A stretch of DNA of 64,000 bases from Bombyx mori (GCF_030269925.1 NC_085125.1:1208501-1272500), one strand, 5' to 3'; numbered from the stretch's first letter, positions 9,738 through 20,899 are shown. Notes: a model not told the origin generated them from the sequence alone. Made by a program: numbers and translations.

Positions 9738-10165
9738 TCTATATATTAATACGTGAAGCAAAAACTTTGTATCCCTTTTTACGAAAATCACGCGGACGGA
9801 GGAATATGAAATTTCCCACACTTATAGAGAATATAGAGAAGAAGTGCACAATGCTATTATATTTTTTAAATAATGCATAAAAGATACATTAAATCAATAA
9901 AGAAAATATTACACACACTACATACCACATACTTGACGCACACACGCAAGCATACTATTTATTGTCAAACTTTTGTTCTTGGCGTCTGTTGTCAAATTGA
10001 GAATAGATTAAATATTGTTTGTCTTTGTTAATATTTTTTATAGTGTAGTCTTGGCGAAATTTGTGATTATAGTGTGAGTATAAAATACAATCATAATAGT
10101 GTACAAACTTACAATTCCAATTAATTATAGTCGAATTTCGACTACTGCGGGACCTCTAGTAACTA
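9738..10165. repeat. Dispersed repeat ending in a palindromic block
   Basis: The right 80 bases contain AGTCGAATTTCGACT, an almost perfect palindrome, followed by ACTGCGGGACCTCTAGT. The same end recurs in opposite orientation at 13125-13188. The left part, with TGACGCACACACGCAAGC, is a sequence I remember from other moth genomes, but I cannot name its family. No coding capacity. Confidence 0.5.
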
Positions 10166-10605
10166 TAAATATTCCAACTAATAAATTTATAGTACTTTGA
10201 CAGTAGACGATTGAATCTCTAGTGACTGCGACACAAGTACTCAATTTGGCTAACACGTGACGCTGTGTAATACAACTATATTACCTGCAGTGACTTTTAT
10301 TATTGAGCTAGGATTGTAATATGTGGTATAACTGCATCGAAATCGAAGCTACATTTAACGCTCACTCATATATAATAAATCAGATTGGCGATCTAAATCT
10401 CAAATAAGTTTTCGATGAGCTAAAATCATCACATATCGGCTACTAGACTTTGATAACTTGTTCTATTGCTCAATGTTAGATTGGTTTATATCAGAAATTT
10501 GGAAAGATATTCGTTTACTGCCCTACCATCAGCATCTATAGTTGGATATAGAAGCTTTATTGGAAAAATAGTTGAGGAATAGGAAATGATAAGATAGTAA
10601 ATTTA
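10166..10605. other. No feature recognised
   Basis: AT-rich, non-coding. Confidence 0.45.
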
Positions 10606-10709
10606 GTTTTATTTTATTGCCCGTGTAGGCAGACGAGCATACGGCCCACCTGATGGTGAGTGGTTATCGTCGCCCATGGACTTCAGCAATGCCTGGGGCA
10701 GTGCCAAGT
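10606..10709 (-). repeat. LINE 3' end, same family as 8341-8460
   Basis: Minus-strand 3' UTR and last codons, well conserved, cut off at about 10709. Confidence 0.7.
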
Positions 10710-12055
10710 CCCATAGTATTTTATAGTACATTCGCGGATTCTGACACCAGTAAATGAGCTGATTTTTTTTGCTCTAATTAACATTCCAAATATTATGTAT
10801 ATCGGAGCGCTGGGAGGCCGGGCTGTCGCATATAATTCTTGACCCATGGACTCATCAGCACAGGAATCCACGGTGGGTGCGCTATGTAAAAATGACCATA
10901 TGTGACTGAGCGTAGCTGATTCCCTTCGGATCCAGCAGAAAACCAAACCAAAAAAGTTGTATACGCAATTCACAAAGCACAAACAAACAAAGCTTAAATA
11001 AATAAAAAGTATAAGTCAATACCTTATATAATAATGATTCTTTAGATAATGTATTACATATCCGAATACAGAGAATGATGATAATTTTATTGTCTCATTA
11101 CGTATAATAACTAAATTATGCATAGAGTATCTATCTTAGCTCTTGGCAGCAGAGCATTAACTCTACATAGAGCTACAGATCATAATTAGAGTTCTACTGA
11201 CATACAACTAAGCTGACTGAAATGAAATACAATTCCAGTCCGGAATTTAAATGTTCGTAAACATTATTAATGCTATGTACACATACTTGGATATTGAAAT
11301 ATCCAATTAATATAAGCAAATATGTACACACATCAACGTAAATTGATGTCGATACGTATGTTGCTTGAGATTAAAATAGTACTCGATTGATCCGACAGAC
11401 TTATATTTATGCCATTGAGAACAAGAAAGCTGTGTATAATTTTTGAAGCTTAGGTACTAATTAAGAATTGATTTTATTAAAGCCACCGTACGAAAATTTG
11501 CTTGGTAGCAAAAAAGAGTATTAAAAAAAGCTTTGTTTTTTTTTGCAAATAATTTAATAGACTTTATTACATAGCGTTTCAAAATGAATTGAATGTATTG
11601 AATCGAGTGTATTAAATGAAATTTGCCACGGAAGAAGAGGCCCATGAACAATCTCTCCATTCCTTTGTTTACTATTTATCAATCAATTATTGTACCTAAT
11701 ATTTATTTATTTCATATTATCTAGAAAACGCGAGGCCATTCGAAAAGAAAGCCAAAAGCTTTTTGTTAATGTAGCTTTAGGTTCGCTCTTTGGGCTTTAT
11801 AGTATGTAGAAGCGACCGATCGGAAGAGCCAGTCAATTTTCGATCAGTTATAAACAAAAGTTCCACACGCACAATAAAATTGCGAGTTCGCGTAATACCG
11901 TTCGATTGAGCGCGTAAAAAAAGGTCGCGTAAGGTCGAGATAAGTTCAATACGTTATATGTGAGCCGTGTAATGACAGTAAGCTATAGTTTCAATGTAAT
12001 TTGTGATTTTATAAGCATTGCTTGGAGTCGAAGTCAAATGCTTGAGGCAATTTAC
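10710..12055. other. No gene recognised; AT-rich DNA
   Basis: About 1.3 kb with no coding signal. Two small perfect hairpins stand out: GGATATTGAAATATCC at about 11289-11304, and ACATCAA/TTGATGT near 11332-11351. Confidence 0.45.
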
Positions 12056-12186
12056 TGATGGTAGGACCTCTTGTGAGTCCGCACGGGTAGGTACCACCAC
12101 CCCGCTTATTTCTGCCGTGGTTTGAAGGATGGGATAGCCGTTGTAACTATACTGCTATGACCTTAGAACTTATATAGGTATATCTA
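12056..12186 (+). repeat. Bm1 SINE, left part of an interrupted copy
   Basis: Body of an older Bm1, with a deletion after TCTGCCGTGG, that breaks off near CTTATATAGGTATATCTA. Its remaining right part lies at 12435-12536, after a second Bm1. Confidence 0.82.
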
Positions 12187-12434
12187 GGTGGTAGGACCCC
12201 TTCTGAGTCCGCACGGGTAGGTACCACCGCCCCGCTTATTTCTGCCGTGAAGCAGTAATGCGTTTCGGTTTGAAGGGTGGGGCAGCCGTTGTAACTATAC
12301 TGAGATCTTAGAACTTATATCTCAAGGTGTGTGGCGCATGTACGTTGTAGTTGTCTATGGGTTCCAGTAACCACTTAACACCAGGTGGGCTGTGAGCTCG
12401 TCCACACATCTAGGCAATAAAAAAATACAAAAAA
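12187..12434 (+). repeat. Bm1 SINE inserted within an older Bm1
   Basis: A head-less but otherwise complete copy, from GGTGGTAGGACC to AATAAAAAAATACAAAAAA. It starts and ends exactly where the older copy is split. The GGTGG at both junctions is either a short target duplication or homology used in joining. Confidence 0.82.
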
Positions 12435-12536
12435 GGTGGGTGGCGCATTTACGTTATACATGTCTATGGGTTCCAGTAACCACTTAATACCAGGTGGGCT
12501 GTCAGCTCGTCCACTCACCTAAGCAATTAAAAAAAA
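12435..12536 (+). repeat. Bm1 SINE, right part of the interrupted copy
   Basis: Resumes at GGTGGGTGGCGCATTTACG and runs to the tail AAGCAATTAAAAAAA, completing the copy begun at 12056. Confidence 0.82.
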
Positions 12537-13120
12537 CTGCGATTGATTCGACAAAAAGACTCATGACAAGAGCCATAATGAAGAAGAAAATAACGGGTGT
12601 ATATGGGTTATGTTACTCGATTACTATTGCTGAATAAGGTTTGACCATAAATATGGTGGAATAAAATTCAATCCAAAATTACCGAGTTTATCTTTTGTTT
12701 ATACATATAATATTTACAAGATACCTATTTCTAATGTAGTTTCGTAGTAGTAATTTAGTTTCACAGTGCTTCTTTAGTGCTCAAATAACTTCTACACTCA
12801 TTAAAACCGTACAGCTACCTTCGTACCTGATGTATTTCATTTCCTGATACCACATTCTGCATTAGTGCACAGGTTGCGTGTGAAGCCACCGAAAGCACTC
12901 ACAGTATTAGCGGCTTTTACTTTAATGAGAAATATCTCAGTTATTTACTTTTATCTTCAACCGTAATACGTGAGTGCTTCAAACGTGGGGCGATAATTAA
13001 TGATTAGTATAACAGCTGTGTTTCTTTAAAGATTTGTATAGGGAAGCATTCGAAAAATACTGTGACAGCCTAACGTTAGTTGACTGGAATTTGGGGTGAT
13101 TTTTATAAGCATTTTACATA
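12537..13120. other. No feature recognised
   Basis: AT-rich, non-coding. Confidence 0.45.
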
Positions 13121-13124
13121 ACTA

Positions 13125-13188
13125 GAGGTCCCGCAGTAGTCGAAATTCGACTATAATTAATTGGAATCGTAAGTTTGTACACTATTAT
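13125..13188. repeat. End fragment of the repeat at 9738-10165, inverted
   Basis: AGGTCCCGCAGTAGTCG and the adjoining palindrome and GTAAGTTTGTACACTATTATG are the reverse complement of 10087-10158. A following block (TGAAAGTGCACA-ATGTGGG) recurs at about 56411-56435. Confidence 0.65.
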
Positions 13189-13289
13189 GAAAGTGCACAA
13201 ATGTGGGAAAACGAAATTTCCCCATGAAATGAACCCAATTTTCCCATGACAAAAGCAGCGGCGAATCGAAAGATGTAAGAAGTATATTT

Positions 13290-13398
13290 ACAACGGCTAC
13301 CCCACCCTTCAAACCGAAACGCATTACTGCTTCACGGCAGAAATAAGCAGGGTGGTGGTACCTACCCGTGCGGACTCAAAAGACGTCCCACCACCAAT
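13290..13398 (-). repeat. Bm1 SINE fragment
   Basis: Middle of the Bm1 body on the minus strand, well conserved. Both ends are missing. Confidence 0.82.
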
Positions 13399-13732
13399 AA
13401 ATGTATGCTACCAGCAATAAGTCTCCGTTCCACCATTTAAGGAAACAGAATCCTCAATTTTATTTTAGGTCGAAAATAGCAGCTCCGAAACACTACTAGG
13501 GCTTTCGAGTGCTCGGCTAAAAGCTGGCTCGTGTCAAGTGAAAGCGCCGCACGCCGAGTGCACTCCGTCGGCGTGTACACGACTTCATTTCAGCGCAGAC
13601 TCGAATGACGCAATTTGAAACTAGAATACGGTGAAACTTAATAACAACGCGGCCCGATATCCGTTCAGTTCAAATATCAATTAAGTTTTGCTATCTTTCC
13701 GGGGAACTCTTTCAATCTATCTTCTTCTTCTA
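13399..13732. other. No feature recognised
   Basis: Mixed-composition DNA with no motif known to me. Confidence 0.4.
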
Positions 13733-14036
13733 TACTTATATATTATTTAAATATAAGTTGCTGTTCGTTAGTCTAGCTAAAACTCGAGAACGGCTGGACC
13801 GATTTGGCTTATTTTGGTCTTGAATTATTTGTGGAAGTCCAGAGAAGCTTTGAAAGGTAAATAAATATGAAAATGCTCGGAATTTAATAAAAATAACAAT
13901 TTTGTTTTTCCTTTAATATGTCCCCCGTCGGACGGATTCCTTTTGTTTGTTATATGTTTATTTTTTACAAAAGTTTAGGTCTTTTACTTATCGATTGAGG
14001 CTCTATGAAGTCGGCCGGGTCAGCTAGTTATATAAT
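13733..14036 (+). repeat. Dispersed ~280-bp repeat, family E, copy 1
   Basis: One end carries GTTCGTTAGTCTAGCTAAAACTCG and the middle GGACCGATTTGGCT. The other end is GTCGGCCGGGTCAGCTAGT. Four more copies occur (17342, 49033, 51333, 51817) in both orientations. Non-coding; the superfamily is unknown to me. Confidence 0.75.
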
Positions 14037-14299
14037 ATATTTTTTCTGAAAGCCTTTTCAGGATCTAAATCATCTTTTTAATCAATATCAAACGATACAG
14101 CCTTTCTCAATCGACGCATCTCGAACAATAAGCGTATACTTTTTATTTATAGTGGGCGCTTTTTTTATGATGTGGCATATGTCGACGCAGCATCACCCTT
14201 AGTGCCAGAGCTTTGGGTGTGCAAATCAAATGTAGTAAACAAAGCTGTCTCCTGAATTTTATACGCGGAGAAGTGCCATATCCCACAACTTTTTTTTAA

Positions 14300-14361
14300 T
14301 TATTGGCTGATGTTAAGTGGTTACTGGAGCCTACAGACATCTACAACATAAATTGAGCATT
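14300..14361 (-). repeat. Bm1 SINE tail fragment
   Basis: About 60 bases around GTTAAGTGGTTACTGGAGCC, missing tail and body. Confidence 0.65.
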
Positions 14362-14496
14362 ATAGCTCAATTTTTTTAGTTAGCAAACATGACCGGACTT
14401 ACCTGCGACCTGCTTCGTGTATAATAATAACGTGAGATGGAGTACTGAATTGAAATGTAGCTATGAAGCATGCGTTCTTTGCTATAGGAAGATTGT

Positions 14497-14703
14497 ACAC
14501 ATATAACCCACAGACACAGCCCATTGAGTTTCTCGCCGGAACTTGTCAGTGGGTCCCGTTTCCGATCCGGTGGTAGATTCTGTGAAGCAATGCTGCTAGG
14601 GCCAGTTTTAACATCACTCCGATTTGAGCCCCGTGAGCTCACCACACGTTAGGGCGAAGCTGAAATAGCCTCTCAAGGCTATCAGCATAGGTAGGAAAAA
14701 AAA
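14497..14703 (+). repeat. LINE 3' end, family B, copy 1
   Basis: Contains CCGATCCGGTGGTAGATTCTG and ends ATCAGCATAGGTAGG plus a short poly(A). Three more copies share this end (24125, 32800, 53085), all on the plus strand. Frequent 5' truncation and poly(A) point to a non-LTR retrotransposon. It may be BMC1 of Bombyx, which I could not confirm. Confidence 0.65.
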
Positions 14704-15059
14704 GTACACGTATGTATGGACGCAAAACACGCCTCACTATTATTTAGCGAGTTAAAGGGGTAAAAGGAAAATGGATTATTGCTTACCGAGAAACAGTAAA
14801 TCCTAAAGGTCCTTAGATCCGTATCTTGTTATCAGTCGATAAGCTGCTTTAATCTGAAATCCTCTGTCCATTTTCCACGAATAACATCTAAGGTGAAGCA
14901 ACAAAATCCTGTAACATAAATAGCATCAAAAACCATAACTTCGGCGAGTACTGTGATAGGGGAGTTTTGAGGCTCTTCACTCTCTCAATAACCGGTGGGT
15001 CATGAAATCGTTCAGGTATTTAATAATAATTATGAAGATACAAATAAATCTTATTTTTC
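14704..15059. other. No feature recognised
   Basis: No coding signal or known repeat. Confidence 0.45.
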
Positions 15060-15290
15060 TCCACCTTATCCAACTAGGTGGGGTCGGCACAGCTAATTTT
15101 TCTCTTCCATTCTCTTGTATCAGCCGTCATCTCAACGCTCACTCCTCTCTCTCTCTCATATCGTCATTCACACACTCCGTCCATATCTTCTTCGGTCGAC
15201 CTCTTCCCCCTCTACCTTGCACTACAATTTCCATACATCTCCTAGTCACATGCATCTTCTCTCTACGCATCACATGTCCATACCGGTTAA
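15060..15290 (-). pseudogene. RTE-type LINE ORF2 C-terminus and 3' UTR, distal part
   Basis: On the minus strand the frame reads YGHVMRRE, then GRGRPKKIWTECVNDDM, the C-terminal wording of RTE-clade LINE ORF2. A stop follows shortly after and a 3' UTR contains GTGCCGACCCCACC. It continues the frame of 15556-15760; a SINE lies between. Confidence 0.72.
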
Positions 15291-15292
15291 CG

Positions 15293-15555
15293 GTCGTCTG
15301 GTGTAGTGGTAAGTGACATGGTCACTACACAAGGGGGTCGCGGGTTCGAATCCCGCCAAGGGAAGATATTTGTATGATAAATTTAATATAAATGTCTTTT
15401 CCAGGGTTATGGATGTATATTAAATATATGTACGTGTATAATAAAAATATTACATTTATATCCGTTATCTAATACCTGTAACACAAGTTCTTTACGAACT
15501 TATCACGGGACCAGTTAACGTGGCGTCATTGTTATTAAATATTTATTTATTTATT
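15293..15555 (+). repeat. tRNA-derived SINE (not Bm1), inserted in an RTE LINE
   Basis: The head GTCTGGTGTAGTGGTAAG resembles a tRNA A box, and GGGTTCGAATCCCGCC is a perfect B box, so RNA polymerase III could transcribe it. The body follows with GGTTATGGATGTAT and ATCACGGGACCAGTTAACG, and the tail is (ATTT)n. The flanks ATACC-GGTTAACGGTC (left) and ATACCACGCTAACCGTC (right) look like a diverged target duplication inside the RTE sequence. The 5' and 3' bases cannot pair as a tRNA acceptor stem, so it is not a tRNA gene. Confidence 0.75.
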
Positions 15556-15760
15556 ATACCACGCTAACCGTCCGCTCTTTAATTTGTTGATTACCGGCGC
15601 TACTTTCACACTTCCTCTGATGTACTCATTCTTTATCTCGTCCATTCTTGTCACTCCACACATCCATCTCAACATTCGTATCTCTACCGCGTGCACTCTT
15701 CTCTCATGGTTTACTTTCGTCGCCCAACATTCGGATTCATACAGCACGACAGAAGATACA
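15556..15760 (-). pseudogene. RTE-type LINE ORF2 C-terminus, proximal part
   Basis: The minus strand encodes SECWATKVNHERR, then MLRWMCGVTRMDEIKNEYIRG, characteristic of the end of RTE ORF2, and breaks off at RLAWY where the SINE is inserted. The next residues are found at 15060-15290. Confidence 0.78.
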
Positions 15761-15778
15761 AATAGACACAATTTAGAA

Positions 15779-16217
15779 GTCGTCGTGGCCTAAAGGATAA
15801 GTCGACCGGTGTATTCGTGTTGAAGCGAAGCACCGGTGTTCGAATCCCGCAGGCGGGTACCAATTTTTCTAATGAAATACATACTCAACAAATGTTCACG
15901 ATTGACTTCCACGGTGAAGGAATAACATCGTATAATAAAAATCAAACCCGCAAAATTATAATTTGCGTAATTACTGGTGGTAGGACCTCTTGTGAGTCCG
16001 CACGGGTAGGTACCACCGCCCTGCCTATTTCTGTCGTGAAGCAGTAATGCGTTTCGGTTTGAAGGGTAGGGCAGCCGTTGTAACTATACTGAGATCTTAG
16101 AACTTATATCTCAAGGTGGGTGGCGCATTTACGTTGTGAATGTCTATGGGCTCCAGTAACCACTTAACACCAGGTGGGCTGTGAGCTCGTCCACCGATCT
16201 AAGCAATAAAAAAAAAA
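15779..16217 (+). repeat. Bm1 SINE, full length
   Basis: Complete copy of about 440 bp. The tRNA-like head has an A-box-like TGGCCTAAAGGATAAG and B box GTTCGAATCCCGC. The linker, body and A-rich tail follow. The head has small changes (GTCGACCGGTGTATTCG), so it is not the master sequence. Confidence 0.92.
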
Positions 16218-16548
16218 CGACATAGGCCCAATTTTATGCAAATTGATATGAAGCTCGAATCTTTGCGGACAAAATCGAAAGAGCCTATCCTTAAAGAACA
16301 GTCCGTAAAACAGTCCACGAGCGTCTAAAACTCCGGAACGAAAACAATAATCGGTCCATAAAGGACTTGGAACGGCCCAGAACGGCCAGTAATGGTTGAA
16401 AACGAGATCTAACATGTCCGACCACGCCTAGCCCGCACCATCCGTGCAACATGTCACTAACTATGTAATAAACTGTATCGTCTGGTGACACACTGACTTA
16501 AAGAACGCAAAGCATGCGCTTGTGCACAAAATGGCGTATGTACATATG
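16218..16548. other. No feature recognised
   Basis: Overlapping minus-strand open frames here have no known motif. Confidence 0.4.
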
Positions 16549-17210
16549 GGCGTAAATGCCACTATTGGCAATAATTAACATGATAATATATAAATTAGCT
16601 TATGTATGCTACGTTATTATTTATTTATTATTAGCAAGATGAAACATATTTAATAATTAGCAGACACTGTTTTGATGGGATAATGCTCAGAATAAAATAT
16701 GTTTAATGTTTATATTATTGTTTAAAAACACAAATGACTATGTAAATGATGAAATATTAATAATAATTTATATTATAATTAACAGTAATAAGCTAATTAA
16801 GTATTGTAAATGTTATGCCAATGATGTTGGCGCTATTTATTTTTAGGCTGGATTATTATCCACAATGTTTGTTTATATAAGTTAAAAGTAATTTATTTAC
16901 AATAATTTAATTTCAGAGTCATGTAAAAATCACTAGAAATCACTAGTGCCTTTGTACATAATTTTCCTATTACTCTGTACTGTGTCTTGTTTTCTGTGTG
17001 TACATAAATAAATAAATAAAATAAAAAAAATGTTTATGTATTGTGAATATTAAGTTATATTTTGGGAACAAAATGGCTAATTGTGTAATGACTAAGACGT
17101 GGCTTTTTGTAATAAACATGTAATGTTAACGTTTTATAGAATTGTATTGTATTTTCATTGTAATAGATCTAAGGCGTGAAAAACCCGGGCGTATTATAAC
17201 GCCGACATAT
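16549..17210 (+). repeat. AT-rich LTR-like repeat, family F, copy 1
   Basis: About 660 bp, from GGGCGTAAATGCCACTATTG to ATAACGCCGACATA. A minus-strand copy lies at 61497-62144 and a shortened one at 17797-18226. In the opposite orientation it begins TGTCGGCG and ends near GCGCCCA, so it may be a solo LTR (TG...CA). No target duplication is clear. Confidence 0.6.
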
Positions 17211-17341
17211 ACATGAGTGAGTGCTATGATCCTGCCCATTTGGGCCGTGAATCAGTCATATCGATGGGTGAAAAGCTACATTGTGGCTTAACGACATTTG
17301 GCTTAATACGCGACATTTATCTTTGGTGGGTTTTATTTTGT

Positions 17342-17625
17342 ACTAGCTGACCCGGCAGACTTCGTAGTGCCTCAATCGATAAATAAAATACCTAAAATTT
17401 TGTATAAAATAAATTTAAAACAAACAAAAAAAATCCGTCCGAAGGGGGATGCATCTAAGGTAAAACAAAATTGTTATTTTTATTTAATTTCGAGCATTTT
17501 CATATTTATTTACCTTTTAAACCTTCTCTGGACTTCCACCAATAATTCAAGACCAAAATTAGCCAAATCGGTCCAGCTGTTCTCGAGTTTTAGTGAGACT
17601 AACGAGCAATTTATTTTTATATATA
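17342..17625 (-). repeat. Dispersed repeat, family E, copy 2
   Basis: Runs from CTAGCTGACCCGGCAGACTTC to GAGACTAACGAGCAATT; the reverse complement of the copy at 13733. Confidence 0.78.
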
Positions 17626-17796
17626 TTAGCATCAACAGTTCGATGTTTTTAATTGAGCTTCCAAATTTTAAACTTTAAATGGCTCTCCTGTAAAGCTGCA
17701 AAAATGTCGTTTAAGCCAAATATCCTGGGAATTTTCGGGTTTAAAGAATGGGCCAGTAGATTTCAGACTTGGATATCACGTTTCGTTAAAATACTG

Positions 17797-18226
17797 AAAT
17801 ATTAATAAGCATAAATATTAAAAATAAATTGTTATTATAATTAACATTAATACTTTGAATAAGTATTGCAATTGTTTATTAAATGCAAATCATGTTGTTG
17901 GCGCCACCTTTTATCAGACTTGATATTAATTAGGTTTCTTTACATTTTTTAAAAGTAATATAAGCAAAATTAATTGCTGTCAGAGTCATGTAAAATTTAT
18001 TAAAATATTTATTCTGAATATTAGGCTATTGTTACACAGTAATTCAATTTGTTTGGTATAAAAGAAGTTGTAGAAACATCACAAAATGGCTAATTGTGTA
18101 AAAATTAAGACAGTGCTTTTTGTACTACTCAAGTAATTTTAACGTTTCATAGTAAGAAGGTATTGTATTTTTGTTGTAACAGATCTTACGTGTGAAAACC
18201 CTGTTGTATCGCCGACATATATTACT
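17797..18226 (+). repeat. AT-rich LTR-like repeat, family F, copy 2 (shortened)
   Basis: Shares GTTGGCGCCA, AGAGTCATGTAAAA, AAAATGGCTAATTGTGTAA and the end TATCGCCGACATATA with the copy at 16549. The left third is missing or diverged. Confidence 0.55.
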
Positions 18227-18338
18227 ATGACAGTTTCAAAACTTTTCTATCAGAGTGGATGGATCTCCTAACCACATAACAGCAGGTAAATTCTGAGCAC
18301 TCCTACTCAAGTATAGCATTAGTTTACTAGAAGAATAA

Positions 18339-18514
18339 TGTGCTTAGTGCGAATTTTTAACGTTGTCGATAGCGTAAACGTTAACTCAAATTTGTATACC
18401 TACAGTTGGAACAGCGCCCCTAGCGGCAAACGTAGGCAAACGCAACAACTCCATACAATGTTGAGTTAACTTTTACGCTATCGAGAACGTTAATAAGCTT
18501 TCACTAAGCACATA
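18339..18514. mobile_element. Fold-back MITE of about 176 bp
   Basis: The two halves are reverse complements over about 60 bp each: TGTGCTTAGTG followed by AACGTTGTCGATAGCGTAAA on the left, and the same blocks inverted on the right (about 18455-18514). The loop is GC-rich (AGCGCCCCTAGCGGC). No coding capacity. The size and long inverted arms are those of a fold-back MITE; the target duplication is unclear. Confidence 0.7.
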
Positions 18515-18923
18515 GATATTTTGTAATTGCACCCGCTCTGAAAATTTGTATCTCATACAGAAATAAACAGTGTTGGTCGTTCGGTTAGCTGAACGACGCG
18601 GCACTGTGTCACGGATATGTACCAGGGTTTTGGCCAGAGCTGCACAGTTTTACGAGTGCCGTGTATCGCCAGGAAACGTTATTAAGACAACGTAATTGCT
18701 CCTGAACTGTAATAAAGACAGATAATCTCGCCGAGAACGAAGCACTTAGGAGTTACGCTGAACTTGTAATCGTGATCTGACGGCCACCGGTTACACGGAC
18801 GCAATGCGATATCTAGCCGAAGAACTGAAGGGAAAGGATTAGGATAGCCTCGTGTAGCCAATTCCGACGATAAGCGCTAAGTTAAAGAAGTACCGAGAGA
18901 ACGTGTTGATAAATGATTTTAAT
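18515..18923. other. No feature recognised
   Basis: Mixed-composition sequence, no coding signal. Confidence 0.4.
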
Positions 18924-19366
18924 AAGTCGTCGTGGCCTAAAGGACAAGACGTCCGGTGCATTCGTATGAAGCGATGCACCGGTGTTCGAATCCCGCAGGC
19001 GGGTACCAATTTTTCTAATGAAATACGTACTCAATAAATGTTCACGATTGACTTCCACGGTGAAGGAATAACATCGTGTAATAAAAATCAAACCCGCAAA
19101 ATTATAATTTGCGTAATCACTGGTGGTAGGACCTCTTGGGAGTCCGCACGGGTAGGTACCACCACCCCGCCTGTTTCCGCCGTGAAGCAGTAATGCGTTT
19201 CGGTTCGAAGGGTGGAGTAGCCGTTGTAACTATACTGAGACCTTAGAACTTATATCTCGAGGTGGGTGGCGCATTTACGTTGTAGATGTCTATGGGCTCC
19301 AGTAACCACTTAACACCAGGTGGGCTGTGAGCTCGTCCATCCATCTAAGCAAAAAAAATAAAAAAA
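18924..19366 (+). repeat. Bm1 SINE, full length
   Basis: Complete copy with tRNA-like head at 18926-19000, linker, body and tail. Well conserved. Confidence 0.93.
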
Positions 19367-19576
19367 TGATATACAATACTATATAAAAAGCTGAGCGGAG
19401 CCGCTTAGGAGCGAAAAAATACGTTCGGCTTTGAATAGTGAGGCAGGCTTTGAAAATGATTGTTCAAATATTATTTTAAGTCGACAGTCACATTAGAATC
19501 TTAATAGGCTAGGCGCCTATGGTAATAATCAACACAAAAGCTTATATTGTATACGGAAAGTGAAATTTATTGATAT

Positions 19577-19944
19577 TGTTACGCCGGTAAGAGTAACGCC
19601 ATCTATCGCCGACTAGTCGAACGAACGGATCTAGTAGCATCTAGAACGCTCAAGAAATACAACGCCATCTATTGTCAGATAGCGGAAACACAGTACTCGG
19701 CTTTTGTGGAATATTCTCGACGATTCTAGGGATTTCGTCTCGACTGTAAAAACGTTGCAGAGATGGCACGCAGTCAGTTAGTAATCGAAGCGAAACAGCG
19801 AACGGATCACCTGAAGCGAAGCGGAAGAAGCGAATTGAGAATTTTAAAGTGTTTGTGAAGTGTTTTATGTGTTATAAGTGATAAATACAGTGTTAACTTG
19901 TAATTCAGTAGATTTTTTATTTATCCCGAACTCCAGCGCGAACA
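19577..19944 (+). repeat. Solo LTR, Gypsy-like (368 bp)
   Basis: Begins TGTTACGCCGG and ends CAGCGCGAACA, a near-inverted TGTTACG/CGTAACA pair. It is flanked by ATAT at 19573-19576 and 19945-19948, a 4-bp target duplication as made by Gypsy-type integrases. A second copy on the minus strand lies at 48007-48383, with fragments at 30083-30152 and 61311-61392. No internal element is attached, so it probably arose by recombination between two LTRs. Confidence 0.75.
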
Positions 19945-20199
19945 ATATGTTCCAAGCAGTGATGACTAATCTAATATGGACGGTCTTAGATAGCCTATCT
20001 GTTCAATTTATTAAGTAACAACGCACAATTCGTATCCAAACTATCAATTTCAACGGACACAAATGCTTTGAATCGTTGAATATTAATCACGTTGTTATGA
20101 ATTATGCCACGACCGCACGAGGAATGTGTGCACAAGATGGCGTCTATCAAAATGGCGGGTAATCACTTGTGGTGCAGAGGACATTGGCCCCATTGTAGA

Positions 20200-20645
20200 A
20201 CAGACAGTAATAATAATATAACTCTTTATTTAACACCACATGTACAGGGTAAGCATATAAAACAAATAATAGACGGTGACATAAATTGGCGGCCTTATCG
20301 CGATCTCTTCCAGGCAGCTTTGCAGGGAGAGGAATAAGCAAACTAGCATGGACGGTGCTATATCATAATAAACTTACATAAAATATATACTTATATACAC
20401 ATGTGAAAAATAAATACAATATAAGATAAACTTACATACGATTAAATACAAATAAATATTAAAAATATGCAAGTAAATACAAAATAAGTAGCAACTTGTG
20501 CAGTTATATCGTAGGAGCCATATTATTGTGCAAGGTAGTGCGATTTTAATCTGAACTTGAAAATTTCCGGCGAGGACGATTGTTTGATGCTTAAGGGTAG
20601 TGCATTCCATAAACGGACTGCGCCAACAATGTTGCCATTCAAACC
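20200..20645 (-). pseudogene. LINE ORF2 C-terminus and 3' UTR (CR1/Jockey-like), 5'-truncated
   Basis: The minus strand reads VGAVRLWNALPLSI, then SPEIFKFRLKSHYL and a stop near 20528, the usual C-terminal wording of CR1/Jockey-like ORF2. A 3' UTR with AATAAAGAG and a short (ATT)n end near 20205 follows. Only about 40 codons of ORF2 remain. Confidence 0.65.
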
Positions 20646-20798
20646 TTAAATTCATTTTAGACTAGCTTTCCACAGCTCTGTCTACGCGAACTAAAGTCTA
20701 TAGCATGAACAGAGACCCGAGTTTAGGGGTGGGGTGAAAGTGAGCCTAGGATTCCTTTCCCAGGTTCAAATAATTTCCATGTCGTAAAAATTTACTTA

Positions 20799-20873
20799 CT
20801 GGTGGTAGGACCTCTTGTGAGTCCGCACGGGTAGGTACCACCATCCCGTCTAATTCTGTCTTGAAGCAGTAAT
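20799..20873 (+). repeat. Bm1 SINE fragment
   Basis: The first 75 bases of the Bm1 body (TGGTGGTAGGACCTC onward). It stops abruptly just upstream of a LINE fragment. Confidence 0.82.
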
Positions 20874-20899
20874 GACCGAAGTAAATACTGATTCTTTAC

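Noticed and set aside
15293..15366. tRNA gene
   Set aside because: A and B boxes are clear, but the 5' and 3' ends cannot pair as an acceptor stem, and the sequence continues into a SINE body and tail.
16164..16491. Two overlapping minus-strand small proteins
   Set aside because: They run into a Bm1 tail and have no recognisable domain.
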